From Bacillus paralicheniformis (lineage in GTDB: Bacteria; Bacillota; Bacilli; Bacillales; Bacillaceae): DNA of 64,000 nucleotides. Every line of letters begins with the position of its first letter. The first letter of the stretch is position 1. The notes beneath the pieces were generated by a model that saw nothing but the letters and a program-made list of their open reading frames with translations, did not search any database and had not been told where the DNA came from. Positions 38,691-47,170 of the stretch are shown here, piece by piece. The stretch spans positions 62,001 to 126,000 of the forward strand of contig NZ_LBMN02000036.1 in NCBI RefSeq assembly GCF_001042485.2, in the 5' to 3' direction. The translations under genes and the position numbers were made by a program.

Positions 38691-39183
38691 ATTAAAACCC
38701 CTTTACTTGTTAATAGTTAAATTATACTATTATTTTCAATAAAAGAACAGTGGATCAGTGGGTACAACCTTTTTGAAAAGCAGTTCCTAAATGCTGTTGG
38801 CAATTATTCTATGTGACATCATTTTTCCTAAAGACGATATGTGGACTATCTTTTTTTGTTCAAATATGCGCTGGCATTTTTAGCTAGTGGGGTTTACCTG
38901 CCCATCCAATATATATAGGATTTCTTGTAAGGAAAGATCGACGAGAGAGGGCCAGCTAAGAATGGAGGATTAGACGAGGCCAAAACGCTGGTTGTTGGTT
39001 TGTTGGATGCTTGTGTGCCCGCACTTACTTATCCTTAACGAGACCACACCCTTTAACATCAAACATGTTTCAAATTTTTATTGTATGCTGGGTATCCTCA
39101 CGGCAGTCTTATGCCGCTTTACTTTAGCAATAGAAACTACTCGACTTTCTAGCTCGGAGTATTCAATTCCAAATTCGGAGATG
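38691..39183. other. Gene-free, decayed stretch between gajA and msrB
   Basis: No complete gene is seen. Two short frames look like protein remnants on the plus strand: one at about 38,838-38,920 with YVDYLFLFKYALAFLASGVY (membrane-helix-like), and one at about 38,933-39,040 with ...DEAKTLVVGLLDACVPALTYP, each bounded by stops. I do not recognise either. In B. subtilis 168 the ypqP/spsM fragment lies beside msrB, and SPbeta adjoins it. Confidence 0.4.
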
Positions 39184-39220
39184 AAAAAGCCCTCTCTGCT
39201 TTGTGAGAGCAAAGAGGGCA
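39184..39220 (-). terminator. Terminator of msrA-msrB
   Basis: On the minus strand GCCCTCTTTGCT and AGCAGAGAGGGC pair around a small loop and are followed by TTTTT. Confidence 0.8.
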
Positions 39221-39271
39221 AACCATTGGTTATTTATCATACTAAAGGTACACGACGAGTGCCTTTAAGAT

Positions 39272-39712
39272 CTATTTTTCCCCTTCAAACAGCTTGGCAT
39301 ATTCGCCGTACCCTTCTTTCTCAAGGTCATCCTTCGGCACGAAACGGAGGGCTGCTGAATTGATGCAATAACGCAGGCCGTCCGGTCCGGGGCCGTCCGG
39401 GAACACGTGTCCAAGATGGGAATCGGCAGACTTGCTTCTCACCTCAGTCCGAACCATGCCGTGTGAAGTGTCAAGTTTTTCTTCGATCTCCCCGGTATCG
39501 ACCGGTTTTGTGAAGCTTGGCCAGCCGCAGTGTGCGTCAAATTTGTCAAGCGATGAAAACAGCGGTTTTCCCGACACGATATCGACATAGATTCCGTCTT
39601 CGTGCAGATCCCAGTATTCGTTTTGGAATGGAGGCTCCGTCCCGTTTTTCTGCGTCACTTCATACTGCATCCGGGTCAGCTGCTTCAGCCGTTCTTCTTT
39701 ATTGTTCGCCAT
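39272..39712 (-). CDS. msrB: Peptide methionine (R)-S-oxide reductase
   Basis: 146 residues from the ATG at 39,712, 5 bases after TTGGGGGCG; the longer open frame upstream is the msrA gene read in another register. Family features: [23 protein letters not shown], and the catalytic Cys in [11 protein letters not shown]. It reduces the R form of methionine sulfoxide with thioredoxin. It overlaps msrA by 14 bases, so the two are co-translated. In B. subtilis msrAB is induced under oxidative stress through Spx. Confidence 0.96.
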   Translation of the reverse strand: MANNKEERLKQLTRMQYEVTQKNGTEPPFQNEYWDLHEDGIYVDIVSGKPLFSSLDKFDAHCGWPSFTKPVDTGEIEEKLDTSHGMVRTEVRSKSADSHLGHVFPDGPGPDGLRYCINSAALRFVPKDDLEKEGYGEYAKLFEGEK

Positions 39713-40244
39713 GCTTACGCCCCCAATGCTGTTGTATAAATCCTTCTCTTCCGCTTCCGATCCGATACTGTGTGTAGCGTTCAGGATGCTTTTTATGATA
39801 ATCCTGATGATATTCTTCAGCCGGATAAAATGGCGCGGCTTCCAGAATGTCGGTCGCGATTGGATCTTTAAAGATGCCACTTTCTTCAAGCTTTTTCTTC
39901 GATTCCTCAGCGAGTTTCCGCTGCTTGTTATTATGGTAAAAAATCGCTGTCCGGTAAGACTCGCCGCGGTCTGCGAATTGTCCTCCGCTGTCAGTAGGAT
40001 CGATTTGCTGCCAGTAGAGTTCCAGCAGTTTTTCGTATGGAAAGACATCGGGATCAAACGTGATTTGCACCGCTTCCCTATGTCCCGTTGTATTGCTGCA
40101 AACCTCTTCATAGGTCGGATTTTCCGTATGGCCGCCAGTATAGCCGGATTCGACTTTTATAATGCCCGGCTGTTCGTCAAAAGGCTTGACCATACACCAA
40201 AAGCAGCCTCCGGCAAATGTGGCGAGTTCTCGTTTTTCAGCCAT
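39699..40244 (-). CDS. msrA: Peptide methionine (S)-S-oxide reductase
   Basis: 181 residues. The catalytic motif [12 protein letters not shown] lies at the N-terminus (C14), followed by [21 protein letters not shown], as in MsrA. It reduces the S form of methionine sulfoxide and repairs oxidised proteins together with MsrB. ATG lies 8 bases after GGAGG. A TATAAT box at 40,283-40,288 on the minus strand is the likely -10 of the operon. Confidence 0.96.
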   Translation of the reverse strand: MAEKRELATFAGGCFWCMVKPFDEQPGIIKVESGYTGGHTENPTYEEVCSNTTGHREAVQITFDPDVFPYEKLLELYWQQIDPTDSGGQFADRGESYRTAIFYHNNKQRKLAEESKKKLEESGIFKDPIATDILEAAPFYPAEEYHQDYHKKHPERYTQYRIGSGREGFIQQHWGRKHGEQ

Positions 40245-40600
40245 CTGTTCTGCCTCCTTCTTTTCAACATTTGTTGGGAACCATTATATCACAGCATGCT
40301 CATTTTTAAGCCCTCTCCCGCTCATCGCAAAATCAGCCGCTGCCTAAAAAGAAAAAATGACAATAATATGTCATTGCCATCGCCAAATTCTAAGAAACAG
40401 CAGTATTCATCTATCATTGTCATGGACCGTTGTTCAATTGATGGTCAAATGAACTAAAAATCTTCTGAAACATACACTTGAAAAACGAAAATTATGGTAT
40501 CATAGTGATATCATGTTCATGAAAAATAATATTCATGCTGATTCGGTCATTCCTTTTTAAAAAAAGCTGAAATTTGCTACTTATATGGAGGGGCGAAATT
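40245..40600. promoter_or_regulatory. Divergent promoter region msrA / ypoP
   Basis: 356 bases without a gene. Leftward it holds the msrA -10 (TATAAT, 40,283-40,288). Rightward it holds TTGAAA (40,478-40,483) and, 17 bases on, CATAGT as a candidate ypoP promoter. The ypoP operator palindrome covers that -10. Confidence 0.6.
40494..40514. promoter_or_regulatory. Palindromic operator before ypoP
   Basis: ATGGTATCA-TAG-TGATATCAT: 8 of 9 positions of the two arms are complementary. It covers the predicted -10 of ypoP. MarR proteins bind such 18-21-base dyads and repress their own genes, so this is a likely YpoP autoregulation site. Confidence 0.55.
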
Positions 40601-41035
40601 TTGAAAGTTAGAGAACAAATGATGTATGATATGGAAGCACTGCTTCGCACAGTATTTAAACAGATACGTGATGAGATAAATGAGCTGCTCGAAAAAGAGA
40701 TGTCCCGCAATGAATTCATGATTCTCCGCCTGCTGAGTGAGCAAGGTCCGAAGAAAGTCACGGAGTTTGCAACGATTTTAGGCGTTTCTGCGAGCCATAT
40801 CACAGCTGTAACCGATGCGTTGGTTGAAAAAGGATGGATCACGAGAGTCCGGTCAAAAGAAGACAGACGGATCATCAAAATCCATCTGACAGACGCGGGA
40901 AAAGAAATTATCAGATATTTTGAAGAAAAGAAAACGGAATATTATTTCAAGCGGTTCAGCAGCTTCAGTGATGAAGAGCTGAAAACGCTGATTGAACTGT
41001 TCAGCAAATTGGACAAAAAACGGGAACAGCGCTAA
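40601..41035 (+). CDS. ypoP: MarR-family transcriptional regulator YpoP
   Basis: 144 residues from the TTG at 40,601, 9 bases after GGAGG; the ATG upstream at 40,574 has no ribosome site and adds residues absent from B. subtilis YpoP. Winged helix-turn-helix at about 35-105: VTEFATILGVSASHITAVTDALVEKGWITR, then SKEDRRIIKIHLTDAG (wing). MarR proteins bind palindromes as dimers and often respond to phenolics or oxidants. The neighbours are msrAB, read divergently. Confidence 0.9.
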   Translation: MKVREQMMYDMEALLRTVFKQIRDEINELLEKEMSRNEFMILRLLSEQGPKKVTEFATILGVSASHITAVTDALVEKGWITRVRSKEDRRIIKIHLTDAGKEIIRYFEEKKTEYYFKRFSSFSDEELKTLIELFSKLDKKREQR

Positions 41036-41097
41036 TCGGGTTTTCATAAATTGGCCCGAATCTGTGCACCTTAATTAAAAAAGAGGTGTATTGACAT

Positions 41098-41349
41098 ATG
41101 ACAGCTCCTTATCTTTGTCCAAACTGCAAAACAAACCGAACACGGTTCAACTTAATCGAACAGTCTCCGACATCCGTTAAGATTGATCCGGCAACAGGGG
41201 AGATCATGGAAACGTATTCAGATGACGAGCTTTCTCCATTTCACCTGCCCTACAGCGGTCCCGCCATAAAAGTGCAGTGCGGCGCGTGCGGATTAATTGA
41301 AGACGAAAAGACTTTTATCAAACTTGCGGAATTCGATAAACGAACATAA
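41098..41349 (+). CDS. Small zinc-ribbon-like protein
   Basis: 83 residues, ATG 7-9 bases after AGAGGTG. Two Cys pairs, CPNC near residue 7 and CGAC near residue 60, suggest one zinc site. The region between holds SVKIDPATGEIMETYSDDE. No membrane helix. I do not recognise a named family. It lies co-directional with ypoP, 62 bases downstream, and is closed by a hairpin. Confidence 0.75.
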   Translation: MTAPYLCPNCKTNRTRFNLIEQSPTSVKIDPATGEIMETYSDDELSPFHLPYSGPAIKVQCGACGLIEDEKTFIKLAEFDKRT

Positions 41350-41356
41350 TAAAGAC

Positions 41357-41387
41357 AGGATAGATGGACATCGTTTCATCTATCCTT
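41357..41387. terminator. Terminator between the zinc-ribbon gene and the diguanylate cyclase gene
   Basis: AGGATAGATG and CATCTATCCT form a 10-bp perfect stem, followed by TCTTC. The genes converge here, so it may serve both. Confidence 0.65.
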
Positions 41388-41409
41388 CTTCGTGCAGCTT
41401 AACGTGAAT

Positions 41410-42498
41410 TCAAACGGAGGCGCACACCCGGTTTCTCCCAAGGTGCTTAGCCCTGTACAAACATTGGTCGGCTTTTTCAATCAACTCGTCCGTACTGCGA
41501 ATGACCTCCGGAAATGCCGCAACCCCAATCGAAACGGTAATATGAATCTTTTTAGAATGAGAAATTGAAAAAGTGTGTGTCTCCACTTCCTTGCGTATCC
41601 TTTCAGCAATCTCTGCAGCCTGCGAATGAGAACTGTTCGGCAATATGACCGAAAACTCTTCTCCGCCGTTTCTTGATACGATACCTTCCGCACGTGTTGA
41701 CTTTTTTAAAATCGTTCCCAGTTCTTTTAAAATCACGTCTCCATTTGAATGTCCGTATGTATCATTAATCGTTTTGAAATAATCGATATCGATCATAAGC
41801 AAAGACAGTTTCTCGTTCTTCTCCCTTGCGTTTGAAATATGAGCATTCCATATCGCATCAAAATGGCGGACATTATTCAATCCCGTTAAATAATCAAGCG
41901 ACGACTCCTCTTCATACTTTTTCAACAGAAAATGAGATTTTTTTAAATATGAGACGACATATACTGATGTAAATCCGCCGATAGTAGATAAAATCCAGAA
42001 CCATATCATTAAAATTTTTACTAAATGGAAATCATGGAGGAGCATCAAGATCACAATTGAAATCGCCACATTAGCAAAAATAACCAAAGCAAATGTCTTT
42101 CGATAAGTGTCAGCGTCTTTATCCATGACCCTGAGGATGAGATAATATCCTATGAATATAACGATCATTCCTGTAAGCGCTGCAATCGAAGATATATTCC
42201 CCCCGTAAACAAATCTTCCTCCTATAATCAGCAGAGAACAAATAAAGGCCGGAAAGACGCCCGTAAATAGAAACAAAATCATAACGGGCACATAACGCAA
42301 ATCAACGATCGTTTCATCGGTTGCCTGGATCGAAAAGAACATGAGCACATTCCCGAGCAATCCTCCCATGACGCCGTCAATCCAATTAAGTTGTTTGTTT
42401 GTAGCTTTTCGGGAAAAAATATTCCACTTTAGCTGAGTGTAGATAAAGAGTGAAGTAATTAAAATGCACAAATTCAAAAATAAATCGATTAAAAACAT
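41410..42498 (-). CDS. Membrane-bound diguanylate cyclase (5TMR-LYT + GGDEF)
   Basis: 362 residues. Six hydrophobic segments cover about 1-195 in a 5TM-5TMR_LYT-like sensor. A GGDEF domain follows (about 205-360): SLDYLTGLNNVRHFD, MIDIDYFKTINDTYGHSNGD, RNGGEEFSVIL, ITVSIGVAAFP, and KADQCLYRAKHLGRNRV. The active-site loop is GGEEF, so it should make c-di-GMP. The upstream inhibitory I-site reads RAEG instead of RxxD, so product inhibition through this site is probably lost. Layout resembles B. subtilis DgcK (YhcK) as I recall it. The signal sensed is unknown. Confidence 0.92.
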   Translation of the reverse strand: MFLIDLFLNLCILITSLFIYTQLKWNIFSRKATNKQLNWIDGVMGGLLGNVLMFFSIQATDETIVDLRYVPVMILFLFTGVFPAFICSLLIIGGRFVYGGNISSIAALTGMIVIFIGYYLILRVMDKDADTYRKTFALVIFANVAISIVILMLLHDFHLVKILMIWFWILSTIGGFTSVYVVSYLKKSHFLLKKYEEESSLDYLTGLNNVRHFDAIWNAHISNAREKNEKLSLLMIDIDYFKTINDTYGHSNGDVILKELGTILKKSTRAEGIVSRNGGEEFSVILPNSSHSQAAEIAERIRKEVETHTFSISHSKKIHITVSIGVAAFPEVIRSTDELIEKADQCLYRAKHLGRNRVCASV

Positions 42499-42633
42499 GA
42501 CAAGCCCCCAACACCAAACTCATTTTATATTGTATATATCGTCAATTATTAAGACGTTAACAGCATTTTTGTTTCTTTGCTTCAGATGGCCGGCGGGAAT
42601 CGCTTCCGGGGCTTGCCGCAGGAGCTTGTTCTT

Positions 42634-43965
42634 TCATTTTTCAAATAAAACGAGGTCCTTCCACTTCCCGTAGCGGTAATATAAAAACGCGGTCAGGCTG
42701 CTCAGCATAAAGCTCATTCCAATGCCAAGTGCTATGCCGTTTTCGCCAAGCCACTTTGAAAATAAGTATGTAAACGGATAGCGCAAAACCCAAAAAGAAA
42801 TCACATTCAGCACCAAAATTTGAAACATCGCGCCGGCTGCCCTTACAACACCGTTTAACACAAAGTTAATCCCGATAAACGGATAGAAAAAAGCAATCGT
42901 TTTTAAATATTCTTCCCCGAATGCAGCTGAATCGGCTTCCGAAATAAACAGCCTGACCGCATGATAGCCTGTCAGAAATATCGCGGTGCTGACGACAGCC
43001 ATAAACAGCAGAACATAAATGATGCCGTAGTAAGCGATTTTTTTCGTACGCTCCATATCGCCGCTGCCGACGGTTTGGCCAGCCATACTGTTGACAGCCG
43101 TGCCGATGGCCATCGCCGGGAGTATCAGCAGGCTGTCAAGCCGCTGTACCGCGCCAAACCCTGACACGACACGTTCTCCAAATGAATTGACAACACTCAT
43201 AATCGCCATCGAGCCGCCTGAAATCACCATCATTTGCAAGCCGGCAGGCACTCCGAGCTTCAAAATGACGGACGTCTCTTCCAGAGACGGAAGCGCGGGC
43301 TTTGAAAATGGAACAAGCCGCTTTCTCACCGTATAGACCACACCGTAAATGAAAGCAATCCCTTGGGAAACGACGGTTGCATAGGCCGCTCCGGCAATTC
43401 CGAGGTTGAATACCGAGATAAACAGCGGATCCATGAACAGGTTCAGGATGACGGCCAAGAGGACGAAACGCAAAGGTGTTTGACTGTCGCCGACCGCCCT
43501 TAACACTGTACTGATGAAATTATAGCCGAATAAAAATATAATCCCGATAAAATGAATGCTTAAATAGCTTGCAGCCAAATCCATCATATTGCCGGGCGTT
43601 TGAAGAAGCGAAAGCAGAGGCTCTGTGAAAAAATAGCCGATAACCCCGAGCAATACGCTCATCGCTGTCATCAGAACAACAAACGCGTTGATATATGAAG
43701 TAAGTCCCTTCTTATCCCCTTTTCCTTTCTGCTGCGCAAGAATCGTCAGCGCCGCATTGTTGACGCCCAATACGAACGACAGCACCGTAAAGAAAACCGT
43801 CCCTGAGACGGCCGCAGCACCGAGTGCTTTTGCTCCGAGCAGATTTCCGACCCACAAGCTATCGACGAATTGAAATGAAATCTGCAAAAGATTGGCTAAA
43901 ATGATCGGGCCGGAAAAAAAGACCAGCTGTTTAAACACATTTCCGTATGTAAAATCCGTTTTCAT
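42634..43965 (-). CDS. ypnP: MATE-family efflux transporter YpnP
   Basis: 443 residues with 12 membrane helices in two similar halves, as in MatE proteins (QFVDSLWVGNLLGAKALGAAAVSG near residue 30; PAMAIGTAVNSMAGQTVGSGD near 275). These export cationic drugs with Na+ or H+. ypnP lies beside the ypm genes in B. subtilis too. Start ATG at 43,965 follows AAAAGGAGTAAAC. Confidence 0.93.
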   Translation of the reverse strand: MKTDFTYGNVFKQLVFFSGPIILANLLQISFQFVDSLWVGNLLGAKALGAAAVSGTVFFTVLSFVLGVNNAALTILAQQKGKGDKKGLTSYINAFVVLMTAMSVLLGVIGYFFTEPLLSLLQTPGNMMDLAASYLSIHFIGIIFLFGYNFISTVLRAVGDSQTPLRFVLLAVILNLFMDPLFISVFNLGIAGAAYATVVSQGIAFIYGVVYTVRKRLVPFSKPALPSLEETSVILKLGVPAGLQMMVISGGSMAIMSVVNSFGERVVSGFGAVQRLDSLLILPAMAIGTAVNSMAGQTVGSGDMERTKKIAYYGIIYVLLFMAVVSTAIFLTGYHAVRLFISEADSAAFGEEYLKTIAFFYPFIGINFVLNGVVRAAGAMFQILVLNVISFWVLRYPFTYLFSKWLGENGIALGIGMSFMLSSLTAFLYYRYGKWKDLVLFEK

Positions 43966-44061
43966 TGTTTACTCCTTTTCATCTGTCGTCTTGATCGCGA
44001 TGTGACCGATGGCTTCGCAGCCTCATATAATGTCAGAAAGCATGCAAAGGGGCGTGACAAA

Positions 44062-44766
44062 ATGTTCTCTACAGATCATGATGCCCGTCAAATGGCGGAG
44101 GGTTTTCGGAGGAACTGCTACCATCTTCCGCCTGTAGAGGCGCCCTTTTATTTTCGAAACGGCGGAAAAGCAGCGATGATCAGACTGCTCCACGCGGCTC
44201 CTCACACCGACAATCTCGACGTATTCGTAAACGGCATATCCGTTTTTCAAAACATCTCCTATACAGATTTATCTTCTTATGTCCGGTTTCCTGCCGGCCG
44301 TATTCAAATCGATGTTTTCCAAAGAGGCAGGGCGCACGGTCCCTTGCTGTCGGTACAGTATCACCTGATCCACGGCGGGTACTGCACGGTTGCCGTTACA
44401 GGCACAGCTGCAAAGCTCATTCCCGTCGGAATGTATGACCGGCCTGCGGCTGATCCGGAAAGCCGCAGCATCCGTTTCGTTCATTTATCACCGGACTCTC
44501 CGGCTCTTGACTTTGCAGTGCAAAACGGACCTGTCCTGTTTTCAGGTGTCCCCTTTCAAACGGTCACGCGGTACATCCAGGTGCGTTCACAGAAAATCGA
44601 CATGGAGGTAAAGGCCGCCGGTTCAACAGCGGTCCTGCTGAAGGTTCCGAAAATCACGCTTCACGCCGGGGAATCCACAACTTTGTATGGCCTCGGTTTC
44701 GTCAACGGCTCCCCTTCTCTCACAATAAAAGCGGCGCCGTTTCCTGCCAAAGCTCCGCCTTCATAG
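44062..44766 (+). CDS. DUF4397-domain protein
   Basis: 234 residues from the ATG at 44,062, 5-7 bases after AAAGGGGCGTG; the upstream frame has no ribosome site. Two related beta-sandwich halves: MIRLLHAAPHTDNLDVFVNG with GRIQIDVFQ, and SIRFVHLSPDSPALDFAVQN with KIDMEVKAAGS. The repeated 'R-hHhSPD-P-hDh' pattern is that of DUF4397. No signal peptide is visible, although many relatives are surface proteins. Function unknown. It is the only rightward gene between ypnP and the ypm genes. Confidence 0.88.
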   Translation: MFSTDHDARQMAEGFRRNCYHLPPVEAPFYFRNGGKAAMIRLLHAAPHTDNLDVFVNGISVFQNISYTDLSSYVRFPAGRIQIDVFQRGRAHGPLLSVQYHLIHGGYCTVAVTGTAAKLIPVGMYDRPAADPESRSIRFVHLSPDSPALDFAVQNGPVLFSGVPFQTVTRYIQVRSQKIDMEVKAAGSTAVLLKVPKITLHAGESTTLYGLGFVNGSPSLTIKAAPFPAKAPPS

Positions 44767-44769
44767 CGA

Positions 44770-44797
44770 AAAAAAAGAGACCTGATGTCTCTTTTAC
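44770..44797 (+). terminator. Terminator after the DUF4397 gene
   Basis: AAAAGAGAC and GTCTCTTTT form a 9-bp perfect stem with loop CTGAT, 4 bases past the stop. Confidence 0.8.
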
Positions 44798-44818
44798 AGT
44801 CTGCTGAAGCATGGACAA

Positions 44819-44853
44819 CAAAATCCTAAAACGGTCTCATGTTTTAGGATTTT
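44819..44853 (-). terminator. Terminator of the ypm cluster
   Basis: AAATCCTAAAAC and GTTTTAGGATTT form a 12-bp perfect stem around GGTCTCAT, 9 bases past the ypmT stop on the minus strand. Confidence 0.85.
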
Positions 44854-44861
44854 GCCGGCAA

Positions 44862-45062
44862 TTATTGATTGTGATGGTCAGTTTTTTTATGTTTTTTCGC
44901 ATCTAGGGTAAAGATCATAATGCTTAAAAACAACGCACAATACCCGATGTTCAAATACATCTTGTCCATGTTTTCATCGATGAAACTGAAGGCGGCGAGG
45001 CCGCCGAAGTACAGTGAAAACAACATAGACAGCAAGCTGAAATATGTGTAGATACGTTCCAT
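44862..45062 (-). CDS. ypmT: Small membrane protein YpmT
   Basis: 66 residues from the ATG at 45,062, 6 bases after ACAGGGGTG; the longer frame runs into ypmS and lacks homology. Two membrane helices (about 7-26 and 36-54: YFSLLSMLFSLYFGGLAAF; YLNIGYCALFLSIMIFTL), then a basic His/Lys tail. It closely follows B. subtilis YpmT as I recall it. Function unknown. It is the last gene of the leftward ypm cluster. Confidence 0.85.
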   Translation of the reverse strand: MERIYTYFSLLSMLFSLYFGGLAAFSFIDENMDKMYLNIGYCALFLSIMIFTLDAKKHKKTDHHNQ

Positions 45063-45093
45063 ATGTTCACCCCTGTAAATCCCGCCGCACGAT

Positions 45094-45666
45094 CTATGAA
45101 TCTGTTTGTGCAGGCTGATAATAAACAAATTCGATTTGATCTTTTTCTAAATCAATGTCTTTTGCTTTCACATACATTCCGTTTTTAAGCGGCATCTCTG
45201 ACAGACGGACTTGAATTTCTTTAGCATCCGAACGAACGTGTACAAAATCAGGAAGATCATAAAATTGATCCATGTAGTTCAGCACCATCGATATCGGAAC
45301 ATTTAACTTGCCGATCGAAAATCTCGTCACGTCAAGAACCACATCTCCGTTTTTTTCCACTGTCGGCCGAAAGGACACCCTCGCATCGACTGTCGAGGAA
45401 AAGGCGCGGATCGCACCGACGATGTGGAATTCATCGTCGATTTCGATTTGATAGTCAAGATCCGGCGAAGACTCCTTCTCCAAATATGTGTTGATGAATG
45501 CGGCCAATGATTCTTTCGTGCTCGTCACGTTCAATTGGTATTCGCTCGGAGTCGGCCGCGACGGTTCCTTTTGACCGCCGGGCATGAATACGAGAATGAA
45601 AATCCCGGCAAGTATGATGACGTTGACTGCTGCTAAAATTAAAAATAAGTTCTTCCATTTCTTCAT
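45094..45666 (-). CDS. ypmS: Membrane-anchored protein YpmS (DUF2140)
   Basis: 190 residues. One N-terminal membrane helix (about 7-28, LFLILAAVNVIILAGIFILVF) anchors a predicted extracellular beta-rich domain (about 40-187; the segment from LNVTSTKESL to VHVRSDAKEIQV). The family is found in Bacilli and has no firm function. It lies 9 bases after ypmR and is probably co-transcribed with ypmR and ypmT. Confidence 0.9.
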   Translation of the reverse strand: MKKWKNLFLILAAVNVIILAGIFILVFMPGGQKEPSRPTPSEYQLNVTSTKESLAAFINTYLEKESSPDLDYQIEIDDEFHIVGAIRAFSSTVDARVSFRPTVEKNGDVVLDVTRFSIGKLNVPISMVLNYMDQFYDLPDFVHVRSDAKEIQVRLSEMPLKNGMYVKAKDIDLEKDQIEFVYYQPAQTDS

Positions 45667-45675
45667 TTTTTCACC

Positions 45676-46428
45676 TTATTCTGCTTGGGGGTCTTCGTTT
45701 TTAATTTGTTCGTAAACGCGTTTCGCTATTAAAGAATATCCGTATTGATTAGGATGAAACTCATCTTTTGCAATCTTCTTTTCATCGCTGTATTCCTCAA
45801 AAATATCAGCGATATTCGCTATTTTCGTGTTGGAGACCTTTTTCAGGCTTTTTTCTGCTCCTTCATTCCATTCGTCTACGACTTGGTCAATTTCCCTCAG
45901 TTCAGACAGCGTAAACTTAAACGGATTATACATGCTGACATAAATCAACTCAGCGCTGGCGTTTTGCTCTCTAATTTCCGCTAAAATATTCGAAAACCGC
46001 TTTTCAAACAGTTTTTGTTCAACGCGGAAAGGTGTAAGCGTTAAGTGCGCGAAGTTTTGGCGGACGACTTTCATCAGGTCGTTGCCCCCTATTGTAAACA
46101 AAATGTAGTCTGCATCTTTCAGGCCCTCTTGTACTTCTTTTTCTTTTAATCTTTCAAGCAGCTGATCAGTCCGGGAGCCTTTAACGGCATAATTTTTGAC
46201 CGTTACGGACTTCACATCGCTCCGGCTTTCAAGCTCGTCGGCCACCATGCCGACATAGCCTTTCTTCTCTTGATCGCCTACCCCCTCTGTCAGAGAATCG
46301 CCCACTGCTGCAATCACGATATCGCGCTTAGGGGAGACCGATGTTTTTTCAACGCCCGCATTCCATTCCGTACAGGCTGAAAGCAGACAGACGAGGGCCA
46401 TCATGACTGTTATAAACCGTATGTTCAA
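45676..46428 (-). CDS. ypmR: GDSL-type lipoprotein esterase YpmR
   Basis: 250 residues. Lipoprotein signal peptide with lipobox LLSAC (Cys 19). SGNH hydrolase blocks: AAVGDSLTEGVG (catalytic Ser), TIGGNDLM (Asn), and the Asp/His pair in KDEFHPNQYGYS. It should be a surface-bound esterase or lipase of unknown substrate. It heads the ypmR-ypmS-ypmT unit. Confidence 0.93.
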   Translation of the reverse strand: MNIRFITVMMALVCLLSACTEWNAGVEKTSVSPKRDIVIAAVGDSLTEGVGDQEKKGYVGMVADELESRSDVKSVTVKNYAVKGSRTDQLLERLKEKEVQEGLKDADYILFTIGGNDLMKVVRQNFAHLTLTPFRVEQKLFEKRFSNILAEIREQNASAELIYVSMYNPFKFTLSELREIDQVVDEWNEGAEKSLKKVSNTKIANIADIFEEYSDEKKIAKDEFHPNQYGYSLIAKRVYEQIKNEDPQAE

Positions 46429-46513
46429 AAATGATGCCCCTTCCTTCTAGATACCTAAAAAAAAGTGTACCATGTTTTGATTCTTTTGAAAATGATTTGA
46501 CAGGTGTAAAAAA

Positions 46514-46545
46514 AAGCCTGTTTCCGGTGGTCAGGAAGCAGGCTT
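46514..46545 (-). terminator. Terminator of ypmQ
   Basis: AAGCCTG and CAGGCTT plus an inner TTCC/GGAA pairing form the stem; on the minus strand it is followed by TTTTTTT. Confidence 0.8.
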
Positions 46546-46567
46546 CAGCGGCAGGCGCCCGTTTTTA

Positions 46568-47170
46568 TCAACGGTTTTCCAGCGTCTTAATATCGGCGAT
46601 GATTTCATCGTACGGCGTATTTTTTGCACCGTCATAATCCTTGACGACTTTGCCGTTTTGATCGACTAGATAAAATGACGATTGGTGAATCACCTGATCC
46701 TCATCTTCAGGTTTTTTCACGATTGCTTTAAAGCTTTTCAGCGCAAATTTTTCAATTTCCTCCTGCGAGTATCCAGTTAAAAAATCCCAGTTTTGAAAAT
46801 TGAGCGGATAGTTGGCCGCAAATTTTTTCAACTTTTCCGGCGTGTCATTTTCGGGGTCAACGCTGAAAGAGACGATGCGGGCCTGCAGGTTTTCCTCTTC
46901 CATTTGTTTTTGCAGTTCAGCCATATGTGAAGTCATCGGCGGACAGATCGTTTTACAGTTCGTAAATATAAAGTCGGCCACCCACACCTGGCCTTTTAAA
47001 CTTTCAAGAGACACGGTTTTCCCGTCTTGATTTTGAAAAGAAAAAGATTGTACGTCATAGTTTAAAGAATTTTCAATCTTGCTAGTTCCGCAGGACGAAA
47101 GAAACACTGTGAGAATCCCTGCAAGGAAAATGCCAAAAACGTTTTTCAATCCTTCCATCCCCTTTTTCAA
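46568..47170 (-). CDS. ypmQ: SCO1/SenC-type lipoprotein YpmQ
   Basis: 200 residues. Signal peptide with lipobox LSSC (Cys 27), then a thioredoxin-like fold. The copper-binding motif FTNCKTICPPM (C-x3-C) and the distal His in QVIHQSSFYLVD are present. SCO proteins deliver copper to the CuA site of cytochrome c oxidase. It overlaps degV by 4 bases and shares its direction, so they are likely co-transcribed. Confidence 0.94.
   Translation of the reverse strand: MKKGMEGLKNVFGIFLAGILTVFLSSCGTSKIENSLNYDVQSFSFQNQDGKTVSLESLKGQVWVADFIFTNCKTICPPMTSHMAELQKQMEEENLQARIVSFSVDPENDTPEKLKKFAANYPLNFQNWDFLTGYSQEEIEKFALKSFKAIVKKPEDEDQVIHQSSFYLVDQNGKVVKDYDGAKNTPYDEIIADIKTLENR

Noticed and set aside
38992..39363. 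123-codon open frame on the plus strand
   Set aside because: It runs through the msrB terminator and antisense into msrB, has no ribosome site and no family resemblance.
39272..40111. 279-codon frame that would make a long MsrB
   Set aside because: The first ~133 codons are msrA read out of frame; the ATG at 39,712 has a ribosome site and gives a normal MsrB.
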